DNA from: Rheum nobile
Taxonomy: Eukaryota > Streptophyta > Magnoliopsida > Caryophyllales > Polygonaceae
Direction: 5' to 3'
DNA: 64,000 bases
Assembly: GCA_027886185.1 (NCBI GenBank)
Contig: WOAB01000055.1
Coordinates: 1,162,501 to 1,226,500 of the forward strand
The notes under the pieces are model-generated. The model saw nothing but the letters and a program-made list of their open reading frames with translations. It had not been told where the DNA came from and made no database searches. The position numbers and the translations under genes were made by a program. Position 1 is the stretch's first letter. Every line of letters begins with the position of its first letter. Of this stretch, positions 24,441 through 35,905 are shown piece after piece.

Positions 24441-26648
24441 TTTCAATTCTGAATTTCGGATCTTTGTTATATTGATTATTGTTATCACTGTTTTGTTAGG
24501 GTTTTAATCACCTTTAGGTTGATGGACATTTGGTACTTGTTGGAGAGTCTAATGTGCCTGGGAAAATTCTCTAACCTCCTGATCTGAACTAGCTATTCTG
24601 TTTACATTTTATTTTATTATTTTGAATTCTTACCCTATGATACCTGTAATATTCTTACTGAAGAGTTTCTCTGTGCTAATCTATGTACCAAATAATAATT
24701 TAAAGTCCAAACCTCATTTCTATTACAGTTTTTATGGGTTTTGCTCGGTTCACTCATATGATCAGTTGTAGGTCATCCTGAGGTTTACACCTTAAATATG
24801 GCTGGCTGATTTCACTCCTTATTTTATTTTTTTGCCTTTGATTCCTGTAGTTTCGTCTTGGACCCTATAACCATAACTTGATATCCTTTTTTGCTAGGAT
24901 TGGGCTGGTCATGTGCAATAGCCAATAGGACATGATTTGCAAGCATTATACGCTAGGCTCTGTGGAAGCTTCTTATCAGCAGCACAGATCATTTGGCTTT
25001 ACAGATATTTTCATCCTTACATTTTCTAGGTTTTTTTGGATTGTCAGGTCTTGTGAATGATTGTGTTGCATAGATTTCTTACATTCTAATAATTTGATAT
25101 ACATCTTTTTGCATGCACGTGGCTCCACAGAAGCAATCCTTAGTTTTTTTTTATCCTGGACAGTTCCTAGCAATGGTGCGGGGTTGGTATTTGCTCATCC
25201 ATTCTTGTTTCACTTTGATTTTTTTGATGGGTGGAATGTTGGCATCATCTCATTAATTTTAGTTCCAACCTGTTCTGCTATGTTGCTGGATTATTAGCTT
25301 GGTTGCTTCCTGCATCAGTTTTACCAGTTGTGTTGTTTTTGGTCATTGCTTTCCTAACCATCAGATCTTGACTGCTGTTACACATCCTTCTGCCTTTGTC
25401 TTCCAGTTCTGTTGATAATCTGGCATCTTCAACCTTTCTTGGTTGGCTTCCAGATTTAGTCATTACATGATATAGTGCTGATCTATTAGGTTTAGATATG
25501 GTGTTCCTTCTGAAGTTACTCAGGACTCTTGTTGTACATACTTTTAAATGCTGTACATTATCATCAGCACTTGGAGATTGATGTGTGAAATTTGAGTTTA
25601 GCTTGTCATTTCCTAAGATGCGTCTGTTAATGATTGTGGCATAGCAGCAACGTGTGGATTCCTCTATGACGTGATTCAGTTCTCCTGCTATATCTGTTAC
25701 GTTTGTCTCTTGAATGTCCCTGGCATCTTCAATGTTAAATCCTGCTGTGAAGTGGTACCACTGTTCACTTGATTATTATGCTTGCTTGGGTTGTGTGAAG
25801 ATGTCAGTATCTGAAGTGGTGTCTCAGCCTCTCAAGTGGTATCAGTGTTGCTTGTCTAGCTTTCTTGCTTGGTTTATGAGAAGATGGCAGTAGCTGAAAT
25901 GATGTTCTGTTTGTTGGCATTAGAAACATGTGCAACTTTGAAGTGTAGAATTGGAATAAGCTTGAGTTTGATATGTCTAAGTTGTTACAAGGTTCACGGA
26001 TTCATGTTGTGTATGTTGTGTGTATGTTGCTGAAGGTAAAGCTGTCCTGTTTAAGCTGTGTGTTTGGGGTGTATTATGCTACATTACAGTTCTTCATATG
26101 CTAGTTGATTCGATACGTTGCGCAGCTTATCTCTGTGTTTGTCCATCAGAAGTAGTTTATTTCCTTTTCATGCTTATATGTTGGTTAGTTTGCTATAGGT
26201 GGTAACACGTTTTTAACTCCGCTTGTGTATATATGGTACACAACCGGTCCCAAGCCCGGAAAAAAGGAGGAGGGGAGGCATGTTACTAAACAAGTTTTTA
26301 TATATTCTTCACCTTATCCTTCAGTAGGACAGCCATAGGTGTTGATTCTTTTGTTCCTGGGGCAAATAAATCATCTCTGTTCTTATGCAGTTGCCGTATC
26401 ATTGTTTGATGTCCAAGCAAAATTGTTGATTTCCTTCCCATTGTTGACTGATAGTTTGCTAGATGATAATTTTTTCCACTCCCATTGAAAATGGTTGATC
26501 TCCTTTCCATTCTTGTCTGTTGGTTTTCTTAATGGGTCCGAGGCACAGATAATGGACTAGGCTTGATTTTCTTCTTGTGCCTGCAAAGTTTTGCTCATGG
26601 ATTCCAGTTATGTAGTTTACGTACTCGTCCTCAGGGTAGAAGGAGCAT

Positions 26649-27190
26649 TTGAAGGTCTCTGCTCTGGTGGTTGATGTTTTTTGGACAGCCAATTCCAAGC
26701 TTCAGCTGGCCTCTATTTCTCTTGGAATGCTGCCTTCCTCTATCGGTCAACAGGGGCTTCCACCACCCCCGGATTCGATCAAGCTGAATACCGATGGCTC
26801 TTTGCAAGGGAATCCTGGCGTTTCGGGTGGCGGTGGACTTTCGTTCTGCTGCTGGTGTTTTTTTGAGTGGGTTTGTGTTCAGTTGTGGTATTTGCTCAGC
26901 ATTAGCAACTGTGGGCTATATTCCATGGCCTAAAATTGTCTCCAACAAGGTTTTCCGACTGACTCTTGCATTGCCCGTGATCTTCTCATGTCAAGAGCCT
27001 TATCGGCTCACCCAGATTATTACCTCATCGATCGCTGCTTGCCTTGTTGGGAGGTGCAGATTCTTCATGTGCGGCCTCAAGCTAACCTAGCAGCTCATTA
27101 TCTTGCCAAATGGTCTTTAGTCTTAATTCTAGCTGTTCTGAATTTTTTGCTCCTGATTGCCTTGGAGAAACCTTTTATCTTTCAGTTTTA
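26649..27190 (+). pseudogene. RNase H (reverse-transcriptase-type, RVT_3) relic
   Basis: The frame starting at 26649 encodes PPPPDSIKLNTDGSLQGNPG followed by a Gly-rich stretch. This is the N-terminal RNase H pattern K-x-N-x-D-G of LINE-associated or host RVT_3 domains. After two frame changes the C-terminal half reappears as CIARDLLMSRALSAHPDYYL, then LIDRCLP and HVRPQANLAAHYLAKWS, matching the H-V-x-R-x-x-N-x-x-A-x-x-L-A-K end of the family. The first catalytic Asp is seen; the middle is scrambled. No reverse transcriptase is visible upstream, so it is a fragment of a LINE or of a gene made from one. Related fragments occur in the FAR1 inverted-repeat arms. Confidence 0.65.
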
Positions 27191-27249
27191 AAGGAGAAAA
27201 GAAAAGTGAGGGATGAAAGAAACTGCACATTGTTGTAAATTACAAGAGT

Positions 27250-27372
27250 TATTTTCAGTTTCCAATTGATGTAGCCTGTGGTTGTACACTTGTACTACAG
27301 TTTTGGTGAGCAAGCAGAATGAACATAAATTGTATTTTCAGTTTCCAATTGATGTAGCCTGTGGTTGTAAAT
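27250..27372. repeat. Short direct duplication
   Basis: tattttcagtttccaattga followed by tgtagcctgtggttgta occurs at 27250-27286 and again at 27330-27367. Confidence 0.85.
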
Positions 27373-28045
27373 TCCGACGTGGGGAGGTGGCACGTGTGTG
27401 AGAGTAGAGGTGGCGTTGGGAGGGAGTAAGTATGGTGATATTGTCAATGAACGATGCTTGCGATGGAGAACAATCCCTCATTGAGCCAAACGTGAACTCA
27501 AGTACTCGTTCCAGAGAGAGGGGCAACATAAGAAGCACATTCTGGCTAGACTAAATAGTTCTCTTGGTGAGAAGATTTATTGCACAAAAGAGGAGGGTTC
27601 TGGTGAAACAGCCATTTAGGATAAAACGAAAGTATAAATAAGAGTTTTTAGATTAGATCCAAATCAATGGTCCAGATTGGATGTAAGAGAGTGCACATAT
27701 TGTACAATAGGATGCACACACTTGATTGACCCAAATTACCATGATTTTTGAGATTTGATTTACCAAGATCGTTCACTTTTCATATTCTCATTCACACGAT
27801 CTCGCGGTTACTCTCTCTTCGTCTTCAACCTCTCGGGTCGTCTCCCTGGGTTCGTCTTGCAGTCATCGTCATCCACTCTCCCCAACTTCACTTTGACTCT
27901 CTCCGTCATCGTCGGCCCGGATTTCTCTTTGCCGCCTACAACACAAAATCTTAAAGGTGATGTATAATTATATATGAGAAGAAATCTCGGCATAATCTGC
28001 GCCCTTTGAAAAATCCTGCCTTTTTTTCGAAGCTGAAGAGGAAAA
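27373..28045 (+). promoter_or_regulatory. Upstream region of the SPEAR-like fragment
   Basis: The stretch shows no coding sequence. From 27745 it is CT-rich, like a plant 5' untranslated leader. At 27624-27639 it contains ggataaaacgaaagtat. The inverse of gataaaacgaaagtat occurs at 32873-32888 beyond the solo LTR, so the two may be ends of one transposon enclosing the SPEAR fragment. I could not confirm a matching target duplication. Confidence 0.3.
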
Positions 28046-28382
28046 ATGAGTGGAAGTCAATTCAGAGAGAATTCTTCTTCATCGTCGTCTTCAAGGAGGG
28101 GGAAGAAGAGCGGTTCTGATAAGCCCAAGCAACCACAGAGAGGGCTGGGTGTTGCTCAGTTGGAGAAGATTAGGCTCCACTCTCAATTGGTAATTCAATT
28201 AGATTAGTGTGATTTTAGGAATTCATTACATTTTGGGATGGGATTTTTGGGTAATTATATGTGGGTTAATTTGGGGTTACATATGAAAACAGGAGGAAAT
28301 GAAGATGCAAGCTTATGCAGCAATGCAGACTTCCGTACCACCACCATCCCAGTTTGGCTATGGATATCCACATCCCATGATG
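28046..28382 (+). pseudogene. First two coding exons of a SPEAR/TIE-type (SPOROCYTELESS-like) transcription regulator
   Basis: Exon 1 (28046-28189, 48 codons) starts at ATG with a Ser-rich, basic region and contains RGLGVAQLEKIRLHSQL. This is the SPL motif shared by SPOROCYTELESS/NOZZLE and the SPEAR/TIE proteins, adaptors between TCP factors and TOPLESS. It ends at donor G|GTAATT. Exon 2 (28293-28382, 30 codons) follows acceptor AAACAG and reads EEMKMQAYAAMQ, then SQFGYGYPHPMM, in phase 0, ending at G|GTATGT. The C-terminal part with the EAR repressor motif is not found: after 28.5 kb the sequence turns into unrelated repeat DNA. It is either a gene cut off by transposon insertion or a fragment captured with its introns. 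Confidence 0.75.
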
Positions 28383-28446
28383 GTATGTTCGTCTTTTGCG
28401 CCCTATTGCTTGATACTTTGACTTCTTCTTGAGATAATGAGATGTC

Positions 28447-28525
28447 AGTTCAGAGATATGAAACTAATTCATTTGATTGCAGATCTTAGTTCAGAGATAT
28501 TAAACTAATTCATTTGATTTCACCG
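28447..28525. repeat. Tandem duplication of about 43 bp at the break of the SPEAR-like gene
   Basis: gttcagagatatgaaactaa and the following ttcatttgatt occur twice, just where recognisable gene sequence ends. Confidence 0.8.
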
Positions 28526-28749
28526 CCATCACCGCTCGCACTGGACCGGGATCTTGACGTTGTAAGTCAGATTGGAGAAAGAGAGGACAAACGAGATTGA
28601 TCGGGGAACACTTTCGGCGTGGCAGTGGACCGGGGTTTCGTCTCCGGTGACCGTTTTACCCAGTTTTAGCCTCGACAAACCACCAATTGCCTCGTTTTCG
28701 CTAATCTCTGCCCTGTTATTCATGTTAACAGTATTGTTATTCACAATGT

Positions 28750-30135
28750 TACAATTCATGTGTTATGATATTTATGTTTTAGATATTGTATATATGATAT
28801 TCAGTTTCTCTGTGGTGTTATTCATTATAATAATATTAATATTCACGTGGATTCAGATTCTGCTTGTTGATGGTGTTGTATGAGTTATTGATCATTGATA
28901 TTCACGTTTTTATATGTGATATTAAAATTGTTTGTTGTGATGTTCATACACATTCTTTTGATATTCATATTGGATTTAAGTTTCATGCGTTGAATAGTTG
29001 ATATTCAGATTTTATGATGTGATATTCACTATAATGTTGTTTATATTCATATTGGATGTAGGTTTCATGCGTTGAGTAGTCAATATTCAAAGTTTATTAT
29101 GTGATATTCACTATAATGTTTTTGATATTCATGTTGGATCAGTTTTGGTGTTTTGGGGTGTTGTTTGTACTGTTTGCAATTGATATTCAAATTGTTTAAT
29201 GTGATATTTATACAAATGCTTTTGATATTCATATTGGATGTAGGTTTCATGCGTTGAGCAGTTGATATTTATGATGTGATATTCACTATAATGTTGCTGA
29301 TATTCATGTTGGAACAATTTTGGTGTTTTGGGGGTGTTGTTTGTAGTGTTTGTAATTGATATTCAAATTGTTTAATATGATATTCATACAAATGATTTTG
29401 ATATTCATATTGGATGTAGGTTTCATGCGTTGAGTAGTTGATATTTATGATGTAATATTCACTATAATGCGGTTGATATTCATGTCGGATACATTTTTGT
29501 TTTTTAATGATGTTGCATGATTTGTTGATCATTGATTTCTATTTTGTATTATGTGACATTCATTGTTGTTGATGCAGACATTCATGTTATGATATTCATG
29601 GTAAATGTAGTGATATTCATACCGGTATAGAATGATATTCGTGTTTCTAGATACAATATATTAGATACAAGCTACAACTGATGGGAAAACTTGCTTTTGT
29701 CATTCCTAATATTCATGTAATCAATACTGATATTCATGTACATTTTTCCATATATAACTATCTGTGTTAATGTGAAGTAATTATTTTTTATTTGAGTTAT
29801 GATATTCATGATGAAACGTTGTGATATTCACACCAATATAGAATGATATTCATGGTGTAATTGATTATGTTATTAATATATTATTAAGTGGATATTCATA
29901 TTTTAAGTTGTGTTATTCATGTCTTTAATTGGTGATATTTACATATTAAACAAAGATATTCATACAAACATGAACGATATTCAAGAAACAATGACAAAAG
30001 CTACAAGAACAATATTCATAAGGACGTTGAAAAATCAAGTGGTGATATTCATGTTTTAAGTGAAGATATTCACATCCATCGATATTCATAAACGCATGAA
30101 CGATATTCATAAAGACGTGATCGATATTCATGAAC
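28750..30135 (+). repeat. Field of gatattcat motifs
   Basis: The 9-mer gatattcat, or one-base variants (gatattcac, aatattcat), occurs about 35 times over 1.4 kb. It lies almost always in the same orientation, at irregular spacing of about 15-60 bp. A longer unit containing taggtttcatgcgttgag and ggtgttttggggtgttg is repeated about four times between 28980 and 29480. There is no coding. Such dense motif fields are seen in the subterminal regions of transposons, where they bind the transposase. Confidence 0.85.
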
Positions 30136-31863
30136 GCTGAAAAATCGTTGAAGAATAAGAAAATGTATCAGCATAATCTAACGGTTTTAGGAAAGAGAAA
30201 ATATTGTGTTTTCTCTCTCATCTAACAACCTCATGTAACACCCCCAAAACTTAACCCTTTTTGGAAATGTATTACCGCCAGTGACCCCAGTGTTCCTTAC
30301 CGAGATCACCCAAGGCTTTACCGTTTAAATACAATTTATGAAATACAAATGATACAAATGATACATAATGATCAAAGCATGCAATTCCAAAATATAACAT
30401 TGTCAAAGAAACATGAGTTACGGGATTACAACCCAATCCCGAATAGGCTAACACAAAGTTTAAACCAAATACAGCGGAAGTCTTATAAAGTAGGGTACAG
30501 CGGAAGTCTGATAAAACACATTACAACCAAAGTCATTGTCCAAAAGATCTTAACCTGATTTAAGAAATAACTAAAACATTTGAAAACCACTGTCGACTCC
30601 ATAGTCCTTCTATTCTTCTGAGCTACTTTCGATCTGATGTGCCGAATCGGACGGATGACACAAGCCAACAATGCAGATAACAAATGCGGTTGGTTAGTCT
30701 AAATGAATAGACCATGCAAGGGTACAAAGCAGAAGGTTCTAAGCAGTCGTATTAGGTTAGACTCCTCGTCCCTCGAGTAATAATCGAGTACGCTTGTCAA
30801 CCACCATACTCTACTTAAATATGACAAAAGACATGCACAAGAGAAGATTCCAACTGAAGCGAATCTTATCGGAATATCCAAGAGAAGACTCCAACCAAAT
30901 GAGTCTGTAACGAAGTATGACAAAGTCTGGAATATTAAAGAATCATACAACAAAGATTTAAAAGCTGACTGAGATGCTTCGGTTCATGACCAACCTCACC
31001 GCATATAGCGAATCCAGATTGGAAAGAGAACGTACTATGATCAAAGTCGAGACGAGTTTTCCTAGCTGCACTATAACTTTGCACTACTCGCCAAAGTTTA
31101 TTAAGTTTGTGCGTCAGAGTATCACTTATCTGAATTATATTACAAAACACAGATCACATTATAGACTTTTACATGTGTACCCCACCGTTGGGACGACACA
31201 TCTTAGTATACGTTTCGTCGAGAGTGACGCACACCGGAAGGTTTGTGACACCAGCTAAGTGTCCTGCCTCTACACACTTGTGAAAGAGACCGATCATGAT
31301 CTTAGAATAGTACCAGATGGAGACGAGCCACCCCGATACCAGATTATAAAGAAATGACCGGACGAAGTCCGAGTACATTCCTAACTACAGTGCTAACCAC
31401 ACAGATACAGCACAATTACAGTTACAGAATAAATCCACATAAAGGCCCGAAAGACGATCACAGATAATAGCGTTGTTCTAACAGATATACAACCTATTAT
31501 ATGATTTTCAAAACAGTTTATAAATCACTTCGAGATGAACACAGTAATAATCGTTCCAAATTAATTAATCAATTGAAATAACTGATAATCAATGTAAATA
31601 TGGAAACGATGAGCAAGAGCGAACCGCCACTTGCCTTAATCCGCAGAGTAGAAACAAGCTTAACGACAACGACGGGATTCCGGGCTCGATACGGGTATAG
31701 CTCCGACAGCACAACGCCCTTCGAGTCGACCCATAAAAGGAACCCTAAGTTAGATCCGACATAACCACAGTACGAATCTAAGAACGACGAAGGAAAACGA
31801 AAGGAACGACGCCACAACGACGACCACCAAAGCCAAAAGCCAAAGAGGCGTTTTGGGCTCTGG

Positions 31864-31990
31864 CGGCGGTCGCCGTTCTTGGCGGCGGTCGCCGCAGTTC
31901 ATCACGGCGGGCGCCGTGAAGAACACGGCGGTCGCCGTGAAGAACACGGCGGTCGCCGTGAAGAACACGGCGGTCGCCGTGAAGAACTCA
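31864..31990. repeat. GC-rich 18-bp minisatellite inside the solo LTR
   Basis: Units of gaacacggcggtcgccgt repeated about four times, preceded by degenerate copies ggcggcggtcgccg. Each unit contains the short palindrome CGGCGNNCGCCG. Confidence 0.9.
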
Positions 31991-32327
31991 GACGACAGAA
32001 ACGGCGAGAAAATTCACCCAAAACACGAGCGACCCGGCCTCCTTCGACTTGCTTTGGTTTCTAACCTCCAAGGCTACCAAAAGCTTCACAAAGGCACTCT
32101 GGAAACACCACCAAACGACCTCCGGTGAAAGCTCCAGAATCCGGCGAGGCAAGAACTCCGGCGAGGCAAGAATTTGGGAGAGCTTGGGCTGTGGATTGAG
32201 CTCCAAAACCCCTCCCAGACACCTCCTTTTATAGCCAAATGCCAGGAAACACCATGATGGCCCTACGACGAGGCTACTCCGGCGCTGCCAGAGCCACACC
32301 GGCGACCTTCGGGCAAGGACCTCCGGA

Positions 32328-32485
32328 CAACAACGACGGCGGGCGCCGCCATTAATGCGGCGGGCGCCGCCATCAATGCGGCGGGCGCCGCCATAGGCCT
32401 GGCGTCCCCAGCTAGGAGAAGACCCGCCCGCTCCTTGAGCCTTGCGACGGCGGGCGCCGCCACTGTACGGCGGGCGCCGCCCTTG
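32328..32485. repeat. GC-rich 21-bp minisatellite inside the solo LTR
   Basis: Units of gcggcgggcgccgccat(t/c)aat repeated three times near 32336-32395, with two further copies near 32447-32482. They are related to the 18-bp array and also palindromic. Confidence 0.85.
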
Positions 32486-32735
32486 GCTTTGCCGCCTCCT
32501 CAGCTCTTAGACAAAAATGATATTAACCCGGGATAAAATTATCGTACGCGAACGAGTATTAAAATCCAAAGCACGTCGTCTGTATTTTATTTCACTGAGA
32601 AAAATATTACAGATACAGAGAGCATTACCGAACGTCTTAAACTCTCTGAATTAAATCCGACGTACATAACGGGTACTCGGGAAAAATCTCGAAACTCCAG
32701 AAATAGCTTACAAAAATACGGGGTATCACACCTCA

Positions 32736-33930
32736 TTTATTATCTTTTTTCTAATTAAAAATTAAATAATTACCTTATTAGAGTAGATTTTGTGGTTACA
32801 CCCCTACCATATCTATTATAAGGCCCAATCATCCAACCATCCATCACAATCAATCCAACGCTCCAGATTAATACTTTCGTTTTATCATAACTCCCGTTTT
32901 ATCGAAGCGTTCCTCTAGAAAAATAATACTAGTATAATCAAGTTAAAGAACCACCCCTAAACAAAGTTAGAGAACAAAAAAGTTAATGTAATACGGGCAC
33001 AAATTCCGTGTCCGTGTATAATTTTTTTTTTCATAAACCGGATATCCGACGAAGACATGAGCAAAAAAAAACCGGATATCCGACGAAGACATGAGCATAC
33101 GTGCCCAAAGAGCACGGACACGTAGTGGACATACGTATCTACCCATTATATATTTAGTAAAATTAGAGCCCATGTATGTAGCCTAGCGTAAATTTATGAC
33201 ATATATTGCAGAAAAATGTTGAGATTAATGTATGCTTGTGAGGATTTGGCATTTGGTATTATAATAGATACGAATCTTCTTAAAGTGCATTTGTGAAAAT
33301 ACTGAAATCGATGATGCTTGACAGGTTTTATCATTGAATTGATATAATCCTTCATAAGTTTCCTCTTCAATTCGTGTTTGGATTGCAGAATTAGACAAAT
33401 GAATATGCATGAAATTGTTTGTTAGAGATGGAAATGAGACAGATTAAGGGGAACAGACTACGGAATAATTTTCTCTTGGATTTTAGTGGAAGTTTAAACT
33501 AGCTTAAGTAATCTAGTTTACAACCTGGGAACAGACCGTTAAAACTAAAATCGAAGAGATAACGCTTACGTGGAATACACATAATTTGAATGAAATACAT
33601 GCATACACTATTTGAAGGCTTGAAGCATAACAAACATAAAATGTTCCAAGAAAATTAAGGGGTGAAAACGAATATGATTAATATTACTATAATTCATAAG
33701 GGATCATAAGATGATGATTAGTGAGTAGACGACTGAGTTCATAATAATGAGAATAATAATAACAATAATTAAAAAACCATTTTAAAAAAACATGTATGAG
33801 AAAGAGCATTGGTAATTTCGATAAATCTAGTGTACTAGTGCTTTCTACGTCCTTCTTGTATTGCTTACACCATAAATTCTTTTTATGGACATTAAACTGA
33901 TCTTGTTCCTTGTTTTCCAATACTATTAGA
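32736..33930. other. Intergenic stretch, no gene seen
   Basis: AT-rich, no supported gene. A 33-bp tandem duplication containing ccggatatccgacgaagaca lies at 33037-33097. The end of the unit carrying the inverse of gataaaacgaaagtat (32873-32888) may be the right edge of the element that encloses the SPEAR fragment. Confidence 0.5.
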
Positions 33931-34215
33931 GGGTACCCGTGCTTCACACGTGTTTTGAACGAAAAAGAATATACTATTGTTTTTTTATAATAGATCAAAT
34001 AATAAATTTGCATTAACATATAATTGTTTTTTGTTCATAAATAACCGTCTATTTTGTCTTACAATTTAGGGTTTATTCTATTAACAATTTGTGATTGAGT
34101 AACTTAGTTGGTAATTTATTTAGTTATAGAGTAAGATTAGCTAATAAAAAATATTCTATTAAATATAATTAAATTGGACCCACTATTATAATTTGTTTTA
34201 AAAGACTAGATATTG
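33928..34215 (-). mobile_element. Possible second Helitron-like end
   Basis: On the minus strand the sequence reads cacgtgtgaagcacgggt followed by accctctaatag|t. It is the same arrangement as the Helitron-like end at 2754 (hairpin with GCACGGGT, about 12 bases, then a C/ATAG before T), but the last motif is changed. A candidate 5' start (a|tctagtctttt) lies near 34210. Weak evidence. Confidence 0.25.
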
Positions 34216-34339
34216 TGGTGAATGATGGTTGGATGGTGTTGACACATAAGCGAATTAAACGTGATTACGACACATAAGATTTAAGTTTCTTTTTTTTTTG
34301 ATGAGGAAAGAAATTAGACAAGCCTAGCGACGACACATA

Positions 34340-34800
34340 TGCGTGCCTAGAGCATCCTACCAGATGAGAACACATAGTTCTGAATCAAGTGAAAGTTCTG
34401 TCACATGCGGTGAAAAGCTGAGTTTAGCAATTCTATCAGCAAAGCGATTCACCTCCCGAAAATTATGCCTGATATGGACTTCTTGGAAAGAATGGAGGTC
34501 GAAAAGGATATCAGCGACGACCATTTCGATTTCTCAAGGACAAGTCCAAATGCCTTTAAGAGAGTTAATAATGCATAAGTTGTCACCTTCAATTTCAAGT
34601 TTACGGATTTGGAGCTGCTTTGCTAGATTGATACTTTTTCTAAGGGCTATTATTTCAACCATTAGTATGGTGTTAAACCCACACCTATGGTTTCCCATGT
34701 GAATTGTCTCAGCTTTATCATTCCTAATAATATAGACAACACTGGCTTCTCCACTGGGTAGTTTAGATCCATCAAAATTAATTTTATAGAAGCTAGGAGA
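34340..34800 (-). pseudogene. LINE RNase H domain
   Basis: On the minus strand the sequence encodes KINFDGSKLPSGEASV, then GFNTILMVEIIALRKSINLA, LEIEGDNLCIINSL and ending HNFREVNRFADRIAKL. These give the D...E...D pattern of the LINE-type RVT_3 RNase H domain and its typical R-x-x-N-x-x-A-D end. It is almost open over 150 codons. It removes the RNA strand during LINE integration. It is the 3'-most domain before the poly-A tail. Confidence 0.8.
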
Positions 34801-35905
34801 TGGTTTATCCCAGGTTAAATTCCTTTTTTTTCCTAGCAGGACCTTTATTTTTGGCTATTGGGATGTAGTCCTCGTTATCATTATTTTTTGTACTTTCCCA
34901 ATTCTTAAGGAGATGTTTTGTATAGTTTTTAATGTCCTTAATCCTATCATTGTTACTATAGTTGAAAATGATTTGATTTATATTGATCCATAGTGCCCAT
35001 CACGTAGTAGCCAGACATATGAGTTCCTTTTTTGATAATCTGGATTGTAGTTCCAAGATACAATCTTTAGGTTTGTTATTTGTATTCAGTTGTTGCACAA
35101 TTTGTTCTATTTTGTTGTTTTGTAATTTAATATGTTTAAGGGTAAAAGGGCATTGGAAGTAAGTGATTTAAATCTTCATGTGGGTTATTGGATGAATCAC
35201 CGCAAGTGATACTGCAACATTTTTTGTGCAAGTCTTAATTTAGTTGGCAATCCATTGTGGCATATTTTCCATAAAAAGTTTTTTACTTTGGGGTAGGTAT
35301 CAAGATCCCATAACCAAGAGAACTCATCAATTGGTGTGGATGTTTGTTTCGTGATTAACTCAAAGGCTGTTTTGGTTATGAACCATCCATTTTTGTTAGG
35401 CTTTCAATAAAGTCTATCTAAAATATCATTGTTTGGTAGTGGTATATCAATAATTTTATTAACCATATCTTTATTTAGAATAGATTCCAGCTTGGGTTTG
35501 TCCCATTTCTATCTATTATGAATTCACTAATTGTAGTAGTATTGTTTGTGTGTACGCTTGGTAGTCTTTCATTTGGTAAGATGGAATCATTAACCCAGTT
35601 ATCTTCCCAAAATTTGATAGCCTTACCATCTCCGATTAGCCATTGTAAACCAGATTTAAACTATGTTCGCACCTTTAATAAATGTGACCATTGCCATGAG
35701 TGATTACTCTTTTTTAGCATATTGTAGAATGCATGTGTTTTTTAGGTATTTCTCATTGATTATTTTTACCCAAATGTTATTTGGTTTCACAAATATTTCC
35801 CAAATGAGTTTCATTTGTAGGGATTTATTCATATCTTGTGTCTTTCTGATTCCAATACCATAATTCGTTTTATTCCTGCATATTTTATCCCAACCAAATA
35901 GTGGC

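Larger units (their letters stand above)
20346..26640 (+). ncRNA. Possible long non-coding RNA gene with repeated exon-like units
   Basis: No frame longer than about 100 codons fits a protein here. The stretch from about 20.9 to 24.1 kb is made of six diverged copies of one unit (separate entry). Each copy holds several intron-3'-end-like junctions (tttgctag|gt, tttggtag|gg, tgctag|gg) preceded by T-rich tracts, and between them conserved segments of 40-60 bp. The promoter-like region lies directly upstream. From 24.5 to 26.6 kb the copies fade into T-rich sequence with occasional similar junctions. I infer a multi-exon non-coding transcript. An old transposon-derived repeat is the alternative. 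The small ORFs on both strands look like chance. Confidence 0.35.
30234..32730 (-). mobile_element. Solo LTR (2.5 kb) with 5-bp target duplication
   Basis: The segment begins TGTAACACCCCC and ends GGGGTATCACA. On the minus strand it therefore starts TGTGATACCCCG and ends GGTGTTACA, the classic ends of a group of plant gypsy LTRs. It is flanked by cctca on both sides (30229-30233 and 32731-32735). No gag/pol, primer site or internal copy of the ends is found, so it is a solo LTR left by recombination. The LTR promoter is visible on the minus strand: GGCTATAAAAGGAGG at about 32236-32222. It sits inside the gatattcat-containing region. Confidence 0.8.

Noticed and set aside
20890..24500. snoRNA cluster
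   Set aside because: TGATGA and CTGA-like strings occur, but I could not define paired C/D boxes with terminal stems; the strings fit intron 3' ends just as well.
31750..32463. ORFs with Ala/Pro/Arg repeats
   Set aside because: They come from the GC-rich minisatellites within the solo LTR.
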